Shown: positions 24,436 to 33,400 of the stretch, one piece after another
Layout: every line of letters starts with the position of its first letter
How positions within the stretch are numbered: the stretch's first letter is position 1
From: Butyrivibrio sp. INlla21
GTDB taxonomy: Bacteria > Bacillota > Clostridia > Lachnospirales > Lachnospiraceae
Assembly (NCBI RefSeq): GCF_900116875.1
Contig: NZ_FPCC01000028.1
Coordinates: 1-37,841, forward strand
Length of the DNA stretch: 37,841 nucleotides
Direction: 5' to 3'
Notes under the pieces: model-generated
Told to the model about the DNA's origin: nothing
The model's database searches: none
Seen by the model: only the letters and a program-made list of their open reading frames with translations
Made by a program: the position numbers and the translations under genes

Positions 24436-25074
24436 TTATTTTGAAAGAAGAAGCTGCATAGTTCCATCGGATTCGCCTGCAGGAACAACTTCTTTTTTGC
24501 TCAGTAATTGTACATCTTTAGAAATATAGTCAATCTTATAAGGAGCCTTTACCTTAACTGCCTCATCACAGATAATTATGTGCTTATCCTTGTACTGCTC
24601 TTTCCAGTCGTCGGGAAGCTTATCATCGCCTGTTCCGACCATATCGGCAGACACAGTATACCCCTTCTCCTCAGCCTCCGTAAGAGTACCGTAGAAGAAA
24701 GAAACTTCGTTAAAATCGGCATAATCATTTGCACTGTTATAATCCATAACAAGCTTGACAGTCTTTTTCTCCTCATCATACTTAAGAGAATCAACCGTCA
24801 CCTTGGTACTTAAATACTCCGAATTGAAATCGGAAACCTTGGTGCCTACCATCTCCGTAAGCTCGTTAACATCATAGTTGGGCTCAGCAAAAGCCTCATA
24901 GATAACGCTCTTAACAGCGCCTTCTTTTGACACTTCGACTCTTGTCGAATTATCATCTTTTCCGCAGGCACTCATTAATATGCCAAAAACAGCAATGCAT
25001 AGCAATGCTGCGGTCTTGGAAAAATGTCTTTTTACTTTTTCAGTAGATTTAATTCTATCTGATATCAATGTCAT
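24436..25074 (-). CDS. Unknown lipoprotein upstream of glyQS
   Basis: 212 residues. A longer-than-usual basic N-region precedes a hydrophobic stretch and lipobox MSAC (Cys37). The exported part has alternating strands (EKKTVKLVMDYNSAND; KHIIICDEAVKVKAPYKIDYI) and no catalytic motif. A similar pattern is seen in many uncharacterised Lachnospiraceae lipoproteins. GGAGAG lies upstream of the ATG. The promoter at 25119-25147 makes it the first gene of the lipoprotein-glyQS-alaS unit, 33 bp before glyQS. Function unknown; the link with the synthetases is probably only transcriptional. Confidence 0.75.
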   Translation of the reverse strand: MTLISDRIKSTEKVKRHFSKTAALLCIAVFGILMSACGKDDNSTRVEVSKEGAVKSVIYEAFAEPNYDVNELTEMVGTKVSDFNSEYLSTKVTVDSLKYDEEKKTVKLVMDYNSANDYADFNEVSFFYGTLTEAEEKGYTVSADMVGTGDDKLPDDWKEQYKDKHIIICDEAVKVKAPYKIDYISKDVQLLSKKEVVPAGESDGTMQLLLSK

Positions 25075-25118
25075 AACTAAATTCTCTCCAAAATATCAGT
25101 CTTTACGCAAACAAAGTT

Positions 25119-25147
25119 ATTATATCCAAATCGTTTTTCTTTTTCAA
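25119..25147 (-). promoter_or_regulatory. Promoter of the lipoprotein-glyQS-alaS operon
   Basis: -35 TTGAAA (25142-25147), 17-bp spacer, -10 TATAAT (25119-25124). Lies between the recO stop codon and the lipoprotein gene; the leader is about 38 nt. Confidence 0.8.
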
Positions 25148-25159
25148 CTTTATAAAGTA

Positions 25160-25807
25160 TCAAATACCTTCAAGCATTTCAAGACTCTTGAGCGGTCTGT
25201 CTATAAATCTTTTCCTATATTCGTCCGTTACTGCGATCAGCTGCGCAAGCACTTCATCCTTAACGGTAAAAGAATACAGCTTTTCAAGCGGGCTTTTTAC
25301 TATATAATCCATCGAATACTGCGTTGCCTCAAGAAGGTTCCGTCCCTGCGGAATGCCCGGATACTCTCCTTCTATTGCAAGAGTGCGAAGCTCATATATA
25401 CATCTGACGAGCCTGTTCGGAATATTCTCATTCAAAAGAGCTTTCAAGGAAATATACAAAAGATTTAATAGCTCGACATCTTCGCTGTTTTCTCTTGTAT
25501 AATAGCTTGCAAGCTCCAAAAGATACGTGCCGTAAAACGCCGCTTCAAGATTCTGTCTGAATCCTTCAAAAAAATTATCTATATCGGCTTCGACTATCGT
25601 ATATGATGTCTTAGATGCAAAAAGCTTAAAAGTTCCAAAACAAAACGGTTCAACACAGCCGCCCAGCTTACTTCCGGGTTTTCGTGCGCTTCTGGCAAAA
25701 GCGGTTATCTTGCCTCTGTCGGAAGTAAAAATAGTAACGACCCAGTCGTAATCTCCCGTAGGTGAATGCTTAAGAACTATGCCTCTTACGATTACCAAAT
25801 CTTCCAT
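25160..25807 (-). CDS. DNA repair protein RecO (short form)
   Basis: 215 residues. RecO binds single-stranded DNA and, with RecR, loads RecA. The N-terminal OB fold (VRGIVLKHSPTGDYDWVVTIFTSDRGKITAFARSARKPGSKL) is clear, followed by the helical region (FYGTYLLELASYYT, CIYELRTLAIEGEYP). The protein is short: RecO is usually about 240-260 residues, and here the segment that normally carries the four-Cys zinc finger is replaced by PQGRNLLEATQYSMDYI with no Cys. The gene follows era after 27 bp, a common pairing. Stop codon is intact, so this looks like a real short variant, not a frameshift. Confidence 0.88.
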   Translation of the reverse strand: MEDLVIVRGIVLKHSPTGDYDWVVTIFTSDRGKITAFARSARKPGSKLGGCVEPFCFGTFKLFASKTSYTIVEADIDNFFEGFRQNLEAAFYGTYLLELASYYTRENSEDVELLNLLYISLKALLNENIPNRLVRCIYELRTLAIEGEYPGIPQGRNLLEATQYSMDYIVKSPLEKLYSFTVKDEVLAQLIAVTDEYRKRFIDRPLKSLEMLEGI

Positions 25808-25834
25808 AAATAAATTACCGTTACCTAAAAGACG

Positions 25835-26743
25835 TTACTTGTAATTCCTTACGTCATAACCAAAACTCTTCATCTGAGTCTTGTCATCACGCCAGTCCTT
25901 CCTTACCTTAACCCAGAGCTGAAGATTGACCTTCATTCCGACAAGTTCCTCGATATCACGTCTTGCCGTGCTTCCGATCTTCTTAAGCATCGCTCCGCCT
26001 TTTCCTATGACAATGCCCTTATGAGAATCCCTTTCACAGATTATCGTAGCCTCGATATCCATGATTTCTTTATCTTCTCTTTCGCGCATTCTCTCTATAG
26101 TTACGGCGATTCCGTGCGGAACCTCGTCCTTCATAAGTCTGAGTGCCTTCTCTCTGATGATTTCCGCAGCGATATTTCGCTCCGGCTGATCGGTAAGAGT
26201 ATCCTCATCGTAAAAAGGAGGTCCGACAGGTAAAAACTCTTTTATCGCGTTCATTACTTCGTCGATATTGATCCTTCGAAGTGCCGCCGTATGAACGACC
26301 TTTGCAAAATCCATTTGACTTCTGTACGCTTCTTCAAACTTGGACAGATTCTCTTTTTCTACGGTATCTATCTTGTTGATAACAAGAATAACAGGCTTCT
26401 TGCATGCTTTAAGCTCTTCGATTATGCCCTTTTCGCCGGCACCTATAAAAGTACTCGGCTCAACAAGCCATAGCACAACATCGACCTCGTCCAGAGTACT
26501 CTTGGCAACCTTGGTCATATACTCACCAAGCTTGTTCTTACTCTCGTGAATTCCGGGAGTATCAAGGAATATCATCTGGCAGGTGTCATCGGTGTACACC
26601 GTCATTATTCTGTTTCTGGTGGTCTGCGGCTTACTTGACGTTATCGCTATCTTCTGTCCGATAAGCTGATTCATGAGAGTCGACTTACCGACGTTTGGGC
26701 GACCTATAAGTGTCACAAAACCTGTTTTGAAATTATTGTCCAT
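25835..26743 (-). CDS. GTPase Era
   Basis: 302 residues. Era is a GTPase that helps mature the 30S subunit by binding the 3' end of 16S rRNA. G1 is GRPNVGKS (14-21), G2 lies in TTRNR, G3 is DTPG and G4 is NKID. The C-terminal KH domain has the loop GKGGAMLKKIG. The start is set at 26743: GGAAGG lies just upstream, and the earlier ATG at 26764 lies deeper within the neighbouring gene. It overlaps the DUF4349 gene by 11 bp. Confidence 0.96.
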   Translation of the reverse strand: MDNNFKTGFVTLIGRPNVGKSTLMNQLIGQKIAITSSKPQTTRNRIMTVYTDDTCQMIFLDTPGIHESKNKLGEYMTKVAKSTLDEVDVVLWLVEPSTFIGAGEKGIIEELKACKKPVILVINKIDTVEKENLSKFEEAYRSQMDFAKVVHTAALRRINIDEVMNAIKEFLPVGPPFYDEDTLTDQPERNIAAEIIREKALRLMKDEVPHGIAVTIERMREREDKEIMDIEATIICERDSHKGIVIGKGGAMLKKIGSTARRDIEELVGMKVNLQLWVKVRKDWRDDKTQMKSFGYDVRNYK

Positions 26744-27743
26744 CTTTACCTTCCGGTTTTTCATTAGTAGTGTTTACAGGAGGAGTGTTTACAGGCACTC
26801 CGATCTGCTTCATAAACGCTTCACGCTTTGCAGCGCTCTTTTTTTTGCTCTTCTTTACGATGAAGACAATCACGAATACCACGATTCCAAGGAGAACAAG
26901 CTGAGGGATATGAATTACGAACCAGATAAAGAATTCCTTAAATCCGTGTCCGATTGATTTAAGGCTCTTCATAAAGCCCTCGCCCATTCTTGCAAACGCT
27001 CCCTTTTCCTCAGTGGGTGTATACGTTACAACTTCCTCGATATTTAAATAAACAGTGCTGTAGTCAACTTTATTATCATAAGTACGAAGCTGAGATTCTA
27101 TACTTTCAAGCTGATATCTTACATCCGCAAGCTTTTCCTGAACAGCAAGAATATCTTCGATCTTCTCGGCAGATTCAAGGATACCGAGAAGGCTCTTTTC
27201 CTCTGCTCTGAGAGCATTTTTCTTACTCTCAAGATCCACATAAGATAAAGTAACATCCTCAACGTTTGAAGATTTGCTTGTTATGTTGGACGCATTCTCG
27301 ATAGTCTCAATAAAGCCGTCGAGCTTATCTGCAGGGATCCTTATGGTATAATCCGCTCTTCTTACGGTCTGTCCGGAGCTATACCTGCTTCCGTTGTAGA
27401 CATTGCTATTCTCGATATAACCGCCAAGCTCAGTAACCTTGGAAGTAAGCTTTGAGATCGTATCATCAAGATTCTCGGATTCAGCCGAAATGTTCACCGT
27501 AGTTATAAGCTTACGTGATGTGTCGTTGACAGTCTGTGCCTGCTCCTGAGCTCCTGCGCTGTAATCGGCGGATTCTTCGGCGACTTCAGCTGCGGCGTTA
27601 TCATAAACACCTCCCGCTTCTTCCGGCGCTGCATTCTTACCAAGTGCGAACTCGGTGGTGCCATCGCTTGAGCTACCGCATCCCGAGATCACAATTGCAA
27701 AAGACATTACACAAGCTAAAACAATACCAAATCTCTTTTTCAT
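26733..27743 (-). CDS. DUF4349 lipoprotein
   Basis: 336 residues. Lipobox ISGC (Cys22), an Ala/Glu spacer, then the DUF4349 domain: RKLITTVNISAESENLDD, GGYIENSNVYNG, YTIRIPADKLDGFI and a long coiled coil (EEKSLLGILESAEKIEDILAVQEKLADVRY-like). After the coil comes a strand VDYSTVYLNIEEV, then a transmembrane helix near 275-295 and a basic tail. Proteins of this family are thought to act at the envelope, but no activity is known. The ATG at 27743 is 6 nt from a GGGGG stretch, better spaced than the ATG at 27749. It sits between the M16C peptidase gene (26 bp) and era (overlap). Confidence 0.88.
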   Translation of the reverse strand: MKKRFGIVLACVMSFAIVISGCGSSSDGTTEFALGKNAAPEEAGGVYDNAAAEVAEESADYSAGAQEQAQTVNDTSRKLITTVNISAESENLDDTISKLTSKVTELGGYIENSNVYNGSRYSSGQTVRRADYTIRIPADKLDGFIETIENASNITSKSSNVEDVTLSYVDLESKKNALRAEEKSLLGILESAEKIEDILAVQEKLADVRYQLESIESQLRTYDNKVDYSTVYLNIEEVVTYTPTEEKGAFARMGEGFMKSLKSIGHGFKEFFIWFVIHIPQLVLLGIVVFVIVFIVKKSKKKSAAKREAFMKQIGVPVNTPPVNTTNEKPEGKDGQ

Positions 27744-27769
27744 ACTCATTCCCCCGCGGGATAAAATAC

Positions 27770-30703
27770 TTATCCCTTGTTTACCAGTTGTTCGATGTTA
27801 TCAAAAAGTTTCTTACTCTTCTCTATCTTGTCCGCGGCACCAATTACGCACAGGCACTCATCTGACATGAATGCATCCACATAATCCGCAAGTTTCCTGA
27901 TCGTATCCTTAGTCGTACCAAGAAGCTGATCTCTGTTCCTTTGGATATTCTCCATCTTGGCATTACACATGTAAGCCGTAAGGCCGTATGTTCCTTTACC
28001 CGAAGGAGTCTTGGGTGTATCAAGATCTGATATCGCACCGATTATATACTGAAGGATAACTCTGTCATCCTCATCAAAGTTTCGAAGATACTCGGAAGCA
28101 TTTTCAAACACCTTGATACTGTTATCAAGATTGGGATCTCTGTATGTCACAAAAGCTGCATCGCCGTTCTTGGCATAGCTACTCATGCAGCCGTAAGCGC
28201 CTCCCAAAACTCTGATATTCTTCCAAAGGTAATCATAGCCCATCATAACCTTAAGGACTCTGAGCGCACCGTCATAAGCAAAACCTTTGCTCGCAAAGTT
28301 TCCTGCGCGGCATACATACTGAACCTGGCCTGCGGTCTTAAACGCCTCATTCTTCTTAACAGGCTTGAACACAAGCTCTTTTTTCTCATACTCATCAGTA
28401 AAAAGACACTGCGCAAACTTCTTGCATTCCTCGGGAACGCCCTCATACTCTGCCTTAGTTCCGGTTACGTCAACAAGAAGATTCTCGGCTCTGAAGATTT
28501 CTTTTGTAAGCTTGGTCAGAGTTCCGGTGATCTCTTTTGCACCTTCCTTGGTTCCGATCATCGAGATCATCTTCTCAAGATGCCTGAAATAACCGATTCC
28601 GCTTACCTGATCCGAGACCATCGCTGCGGGTGAAACATAGCTCATCGCTCTTATAGCAGCGGTCTGATGGCCGGCGCTTGCAAGATCTGACTGCATTCTT
28701 GCATACTGTTCATCCAGGATCTCGGAGATTCTCTTAACATCGTCAAAAAGAGAATTGATCAAAATCTCTTTTACCAGGTCAAACGCATGGGAAAGGTTGC
28801 CGTGAAGCACCTTGACACTGACTTCAAATACAGTCTTAAACTTAGTCGTGTCCGCAGCATCAGTATATGTACTGATGGCACCGCTTACTCCGCCTGTGCG
28901 AATATTGATCTCATTGTAGAGATCCTTGTATGTATAGTTCTTGGTGTTTAACATGCCGAGAACTTTTTTGAGAGCAGCAGCGTATGGAAGCATCTCTGCG
29001 TCTATGTTTTTAAGGTCAAAGACAAAAGTCAGATAATCAATTCCGTTGGTAAATATATCATGGAAAAGAATATCCACTCCGTACTCGTTCTTTTTCTCAA
29101 AAATAAACTGCTCTGAAGTTTTCTTAAGGTCCTCAAGCTTAAGGAGCGGGATCTTCTTAAGATCTTCGGGATCGTCGGGAGTGTCCTGATACTCCTTGAG
29201 CTCTTTTGTCTCCCTGACGATAGTCTCGATCTCCTCTTCGCTGAGCGAATTCTTGTAGTCTTCAAGCTTTTTCTTAAGCGCTTCATCCTTCTTGGCAGAA
29301 AGACCGGGCTCGGGCTCAAGCATCACTACGGTTCTGTGTGTGTTATCAAGAAGATACTTCTGAATAAGTTCCTCGAAATAACGTCCCTCCGCCTCTTTCT
29401 TAAGCTCCGCAAAGGTCTCGTTGGCTTCAACGTTGATCCAGGGAAGGTTGTCATCGTAGAGCCAGCTGTCAAAGGTCTGTAGTCCGTACAAAAGGCCCTT
29501 GGGATATCTTCCGAAATCAGCCTCTCTGTACTTGAACTCGTCGTAGCTAAGCCCTGCCAAAAGAGCTTTCTTATCAATGCCGTTCTTAACCTGATTTTCA
29601 AGGACTTCTCTGATGGTCTTGATAAACTCTTCTTTCTGATCCTTGTCGGCGTTCTTTGCTATTATTGAGAAAACAGGCTGCTGGATGCTGTTGTCGTATT
29701 CACTGTAAACATCCTGTCCGATTCCCTTATCGATAAGTGCCTTCTTGATAGGTGCACCGGGAGCTGAACAGAGTGCGTAGTCCAAAATGTCAAAAGCGAT
29801 ATAGAGCTTTTTATCAAGAGTTGAACCCACGCTGCAATTATAGGAAAGATAAGTGTTCTTGGAGGTCTCATCCTCTGCAAGAACGGAATATGACTTCACG
29901 ATCTCTTTTGGAGCATCGAATGCGGGCTGTCTTCCGATTGCGGAATCAACCTCAAGCTTATCAAAAGCTGAGAGATATGCCTCATCAATGTAGTTAAGTT
30001 TCTCTTCCATATCCATATTGCCGTAGAGGTAAATATAGCTGTTGGAAGGGTGATAATACTTTCTGTGGAAATCAAGGTAATCCTCGTATGTAAGCGAAGG
30101 GATCACATCGGGGTCACCGCCCGATTCGATTCCGTATGTAATATCGGGATAAAGAGAACTCTGGATCTCTCTTGAGAGAACGTCATCGGCCGATGAAAAC
30201 GCTCCCTTCATCTCGTTGTAAACAACACCGTTGATGGTGAGCTCCGATGACTCATCTTCCATCTCATAGTGCCAACCTTCCTGGCGGAAGATCTTGTTGG
30301 TCTTATAAATATTGGGATAAAAGACCGCATCGAGATAAACGTGCATCAGATTCTGAAAATCCGTATCGTTGCAGCTGGCTACGGGATAAACGGTCTTATC
30401 CGGAAATGTCATAGCGTTGATAAAGGTATTGAGTGAACCCTTTACGAGTTCCACAAAAGGATCTTTGATCGGAAAATCCCTGGATCCGCAAAGTACCGTG
30501 TGCTCGATTATATGGGCAACACCGGTTGAATCCTTGGGCGGTGTTCTAAAACCGATAGCGAAGACTTTGTTCTCTTCGTCATTGGACAAAAGAGCTACTC
30601 TCGCCCCCGTCTTCTTATGCCTGTAGACGAAGCTGTCTGAATTCAGATCGTCTATTCTTCTGCTCTCGATAAGCTCGTAAGCAGGTACATTTAATTTTTT
30701 CAT
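27770..30703 (-). CDS. M16C metallopeptidase (presequence protease/Cym1-like)
   Basis: 977 residues, normal for an M16C single-chain enzyme made of two halves. The inverted zinc motif HIIEH is at 64-68 in GVAHIIEHTVLCGSRDFP, with a distal Glu ligand probably in VYNEMKGAFSS. NTFINAMTFPDKTVYPVAS is a strong family marker. The C-terminal M16C-associated half is inactive, as expected. The enzymes degrade short unstructured peptides inside a closed chamber. There is no signal peptide, so it is cytoplasmic. GAGGGG precedes the ATG. It leads the operon M16C-DUF4349-era-recO. Confidence 0.95.
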   Translation of the reverse strand: MKKLNVPAYELIESRRIDDLNSDSFVYRHKKTGARVALLSNDEENKVFAIGFRTPPKDSTGVAHIIEHTVLCGSRDFPIKDPFVELVKGSLNTFINAMTFPDKTVYPVASCNDTDFQNLMHVYLDAVFYPNIYKTNKIFRQEGWHYEMEDESSELTINGVVYNEMKGAFSSADDVLSREIQSSLYPDITYGIESGGDPDVIPSLTYEDYLDFHRKYYHPSNSYIYLYGNMDMEEKLNYIDEAYLSAFDKLEVDSAIGRQPAFDAPKEIVKSYSVLAEDETSKNTYLSYNCSVGSTLDKKLYIAFDILDYALCSAPGAPIKKALIDKGIGQDVYSEYDNSIQQPVFSIIAKNADKDQKEEFIKTIREVLENQVKNGIDKKALLAGLSYDEFKYREADFGRYPKGLLYGLQTFDSWLYDDNLPWINVEANETFAELKKEAEGRYFEELIQKYLLDNTHRTVVMLEPEPGLSAKKDEALKKKLEDYKNSLSEEEIETIVRETKELKEYQDTPDDPEDLKKIPLLKLEDLKKTSEQFIFEKKNEYGVDILFHDIFTNGIDYLTFVFDLKNIDAEMLPYAAALKKVLGMLNTKNYTYKDLYNEINIRTGGVSGAISTYTDAADTTKFKTVFEVSVKVLHGNLSHAFDLVKEILINSLFDDVKRISEILDEQYARMQSDLASAGHQTAAIRAMSYVSPAAMVSDQVSGIGYFRHLEKMISMIGTKEGAKEITGTLTKLTKEIFRAENLLVDVTGTKAEYEGVPEECKKFAQCLFTDEYEKKELVFKPVKKNEAFKTAGQVQYVCRAGNFASKGFAYDGALRVLKVMMGYDYLWKNIRVLGGAYGCMSSYAKNGDAAFVTYRDPNLDNSIKVFENASEYLRNFDEDDRVILQYIIGAISDLDTPKTPSGKGTYGLTAYMCNAKMENIQRNRDQLLGTTKDTIRKLADYVDAFMSDECLCVIGAADKIEKSKKLFDNIEQLVNKG

Positions 30704-30772
30704 TAATGGTTACGTCCCCTCGTTTTATAATTTAATATTATTTATTATTATTTATATATTAATTTGATATAC

Positions 30773-30926
30773 GAATTGCTCCATTGCTATCGCAATTTTC
30801 GCAATTCTACATACATTCGGAAACCGCTGATTTACTTTGTAAATCGCTATTTCCTCATGTCTGTTCGGGGCATAAAGTTCAAAATGCATTACATGCAAGC
30901 ATGTTTGCATTTTGAACTTTCGCCCC
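30773..30926 (-). repeat. Multi-hairpin intergenic element
   Basis: Between two genes. Contains a nested stem-loop at 30773-30807 (GAATTGC/GCAATTC around ATTGC/GCAAT), a second one at 30829-30845 (GATTTAC-TTT-GTAAATC), and a very large one at 30867-30926: GGGGC/GCCCC outside, a 15-bp stem AAAGTTCAAAATGCA and its complement, and ACATGC-AA-GCATGT at the tip. No T-run follows, so it is not a classic terminator. It could be a copy of a dispersed palindromic repeat, or 3'-end protection of the upstream mRNA. Confidence 0.65.
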
Positions 30927-30927
30927 T

Positions 30928-32601
30928 TTATATATCAAAATCATCTCCGTCTTCGAAGCTGATGTCGAAATCGTCTTTAAATGTCATGTTTGAAGCATCA
31001 TTATTGTCATCTTTATGATCGTTCTTCCTGTTAAGGGAAATCTTGCCTTCAAACTGCGGAACTTTCTTCTTGGGCCTTTCGCGCTTAACCTCATCGGCGT
31101 CCGCCTCGGTCTCTTCCGGAAGTACCATGCCTTCGGGAACAAAACGCGGTTCCTCAGCCTTCGGCGCAGGCGCAGGAATATGTGCGGACTCTTCGGGCTC
31201 CGGTGCGGGTTCCGGCTCCTCGTTCTCCGACGCAAGCTCGGGCTCGGGTGTTGTTTCAGGCTCACTCTCCTCTTCCTCGGGCTCTTCCTCGGCTTCGGGA
31301 GTCACCACTTCGGATGTACCCATATGAGCATCGACGCCTTCGCTCTCAGGCTCCTCTTCATCTTCAGAAGATTCTGTTACAATAAGCGCTGCAACACATG
31401 CCAGTATTATTCCGTAGAATATTGTGATCATAAGCTTACTGTTCATTCTTGTGGCACCCAAAAGAGGTGTTGCCGCAAAAAGTATCAGCATTGAAAGAAG
31501 GAAAGGTGAAACCTTGTCCTCTTTTCTGTTTTTCCAAAATCCCACAATTACTCCGGACATGGCGATAACGGTGATAAGATAGATAAGCTTATAGTCCGTA
31601 TATGTCCAGAAAGCATCGAACGTATTAACGTTGTGGAAGAAATATTTATGCCAGTTGTCAAATACCTTTCCAAATCCAGCTACTCCGCCTTCCTGCAGGA
31701 TCATTCCAAAGAATGCAAGAGCCGCTCCGACAATAACGAAAAGTAATCTCGTAAGCTCTTTTACCACTGTACTGTTCTTAACGATAAGCGCAGAAATAAG
31801 AAGCGGAAGCACGACCAAAAATGTTCCGGCGTCCACATACCCCATAAATCCGATAACCGCTCCGACCAGAATATACCAAGGGATCCAAGCTTTGCTGCCA
31901 AAATTGTTGTCGGATGCCCTTCTTAAATAAAAGGCAATAAACAAAAGCTCTATTCCGAACAAGCACAGGAAAAGAGGATCCGTTGTAAGTTCAAGCTTTA
32001 AAAAGCTATCAAGAAAAGCAGGCATAAATGAAACAAAAGCAGCATACACAATAGAAGCTACTTTTCCCAAAAGAAGCTTAACCGCATTAGCTGTAAGTAT
32101 TATGAAAACACATGATAAAACGGCGGAAAAAATATACGCCATAGATATTCTGTTTCCGGTAAAAAGTAAAATACCGCTCAGAATCTTTGAAAAAGCAACA
32201 GACAAAAGACCGTTGTCCGGCACCTTGTTGTTTCCGCCGATGACCGCATTCTCATAAAGAGAAAGTTGTCCTGAAATCTCGGCTGATGAATTGGCAAGGC
32301 AAAGGAACCTTGTAATATATGCCCCGATAACGATAGCTATCATCATCACGGTATATATTACATTGCAGGCTTTATTTTCACTTGCCTTGTAAAGTTCCAA
32401 AGAATCGCTCAGATTTCCGAGGAAATACGTGAGCGTGTTCATGATCGCTATACCAAGAACGGTAAACGTCAAGGTATATAAAACAGTATTGATCTCGGGG
32501 AAAAGTCCTGATGTGTAGCCGGACCCCGCCACCATAAGTACATCGAAGATAACGAATAACACCCAGATGATTATTGCCGGCCATTTATGCTTTAATTTCA
32601 T
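30928..32601 (-). CDS. Polytopic membrane protein with acidic cytoplasmic tail
   Basis: 557 residues. About eleven to twelve hydrophobic helices cover residues 1-400, with an early SLYENAVIGGNN loop and a WHKYFFHNVNTFDAFW loop. The layout recalls GT-C/family 39 glycosyltransferases, but I see no convincing catalytic Asp-Glu motif, so I do not call it one. From about 402 the protein becomes a long tail rich in Glu and Pro, with a basic patch (KRERPKKKV) and a conserved-looking end, DISFEDGDDFDI. It follows yebC by 38 bp in the CNNM-yebC operon. Function unknown; a role in envelope polymer export or assembly is only a guess. Confidence 0.75.
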   Translation of the reverse strand: MKLKHKWPAIIIWVLFVIFDVLMVAGSGYTSGLFPEINTVLYTLTFTVLGIAIMNTLTYFLGNLSDSLELYKASENKACNVIYTVMMIAIVIGAYITRFLCLANSSAEISGQLSLYENAVIGGNNKVPDNGLLSVAFSKILSGILLFTGNRISMAYIFSAVLSCVFIILTANAVKLLLGKVASIVYAAFVSFMPAFLDSFLKLELTTDPLFLCLFGIELLFIAFYLRRASDNNFGSKAWIPWYILVGAVIGFMGYVDAGTFLVVLPLLISALIVKNSTVVKELTRLLFVIVGAALAFFGMILQEGGVAGFGKVFDNWHKYFFHNVNTFDAFWTYTDYKLIYLITVIAMSGVIVGFWKNRKEDKVSPFLLSMLILFAATPLLGATRMNSKLMITIFYGIILACVAALIVTESSEDEEEPESEGVDAHMGTSEVVTPEAEEEPEEEESEPETTPEPELASENEEPEPAPEPEESAHIPAPAPKAEEPRFVPEGMVLPEETEADADEVKRERPKKKVPQFEGKISLNRKNDHKDDNNDASNMTFKDDFDISFEDGDDFDI

Positions 32602-32639
32602 TTTCAGAACTCCCCTTTTTTCGCAAATTTTAGTGTCAA

Positions 32640-33377
32640 TTACTCCTCAGGCTCTTCCCAGTTGTGATAAACAGCCTGAACATCATCGTCCTCATCGAGA
32701 AGATCAAGAATTCTCTGAAGATACTTAACTGTCTCGGGATCTGTTACCTGTACATAATTCTGAGGAATCATGGTAACCTCAGCTGAAGCTGTCTCAATGT
32801 TCTCTTTTCCGAGTGCCTCAACTACAGCCTGGAAATTCTCAGGTGTTGTAAGGATCTCGTAGCTGTCCTCTTCCTCGTTGAAATCGTCAGCGCCTGCATC
32901 AAGAACAAGCATCATAAGGTCGTCTGAAGACATGCTGCAAACTTCCTTGTCGATAAGAATCTGACCCTTGTTGTCAAACATATATGATACGCAGCCGGGA
33001 GTACCAACGTTACCGTTACCCTTAGTAAATGCGCTCTTTACATTAGCTGCTGTTCTGTTCTGATTATCTGTAAGTGCCTCAACGATGATGGCTGTTCCGC
33101 CGGGGCCGTATCCTTCGTATGTAATGCTCTTGTAATCTACTCCGCCTTCTGCACCGGAAGCCTTCTTGATTCCACGCTCAATAGTGTCGTTGGGCATGTT
33201 GTTGGCCTTAGCCTTGGCAATTACGGTCGCAAGCTTGAAGTTATTGTTGGGATCGGGACCACCTTCCTTAACCGCAACCGCGATTTCTCTACCGATGATA
33301 GTGAAAATTTTTCCCTTTGCCGCATCATTCTTTTCTTTCTTATGCTTGATGTTGGCAAATTTTGAATGTCCTGACAT
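32640..33377 (-). CDS. YebC/PmpR-family protein
   Basis: 245 residues, full length. The N-terminus MSGHSKFANIKHKKE is diagnostic, followed by GREIAVAVKEGGPDPNNN and the domain YEGYGPGGTAIIVEALTDN. Members are DNA-binding transcription factors or, as shown for some, ribosome-associated factors that help at difficult stretches such as prolines. The C-terminus has the usual VYHNWEE. AAAGGA precedes the ATG. It lies between a CNNM-type membrane gene and a Glu/Pro-rich polytopic membrane protein. Confidence 0.97.
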   Translation of the reverse strand: MSGHSKFANIKHKKEKNDAAKGKIFTIIGREIAVAVKEGGPDPNNNFKLATVIAKAKANNMPNDTIERGIKKASGAEGGVDYKSITYEGYGPGGTAIIVEALTDNQNRTAANVKSAFTKGNGNVGTPGCVSYMFDNKGQILIDKEVCSMSSDDLMMLVLDAGADDFNEEEDSYEILTTPENFQAVVEALGKENIETASAEVTMIPQNYVQVTDPETVKYLQRILDLLDEDDDVQAVYHNWEEPEE

Positions 33378-33400
33378 AAAAACTTCCTTTCGTAAAAAAT

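Noticed and set aside
25160..25807. RecO as a pseudogene
   Set aside because: Short but uninterrupted, with an intact OB fold and a normal start; better read as a short variant.
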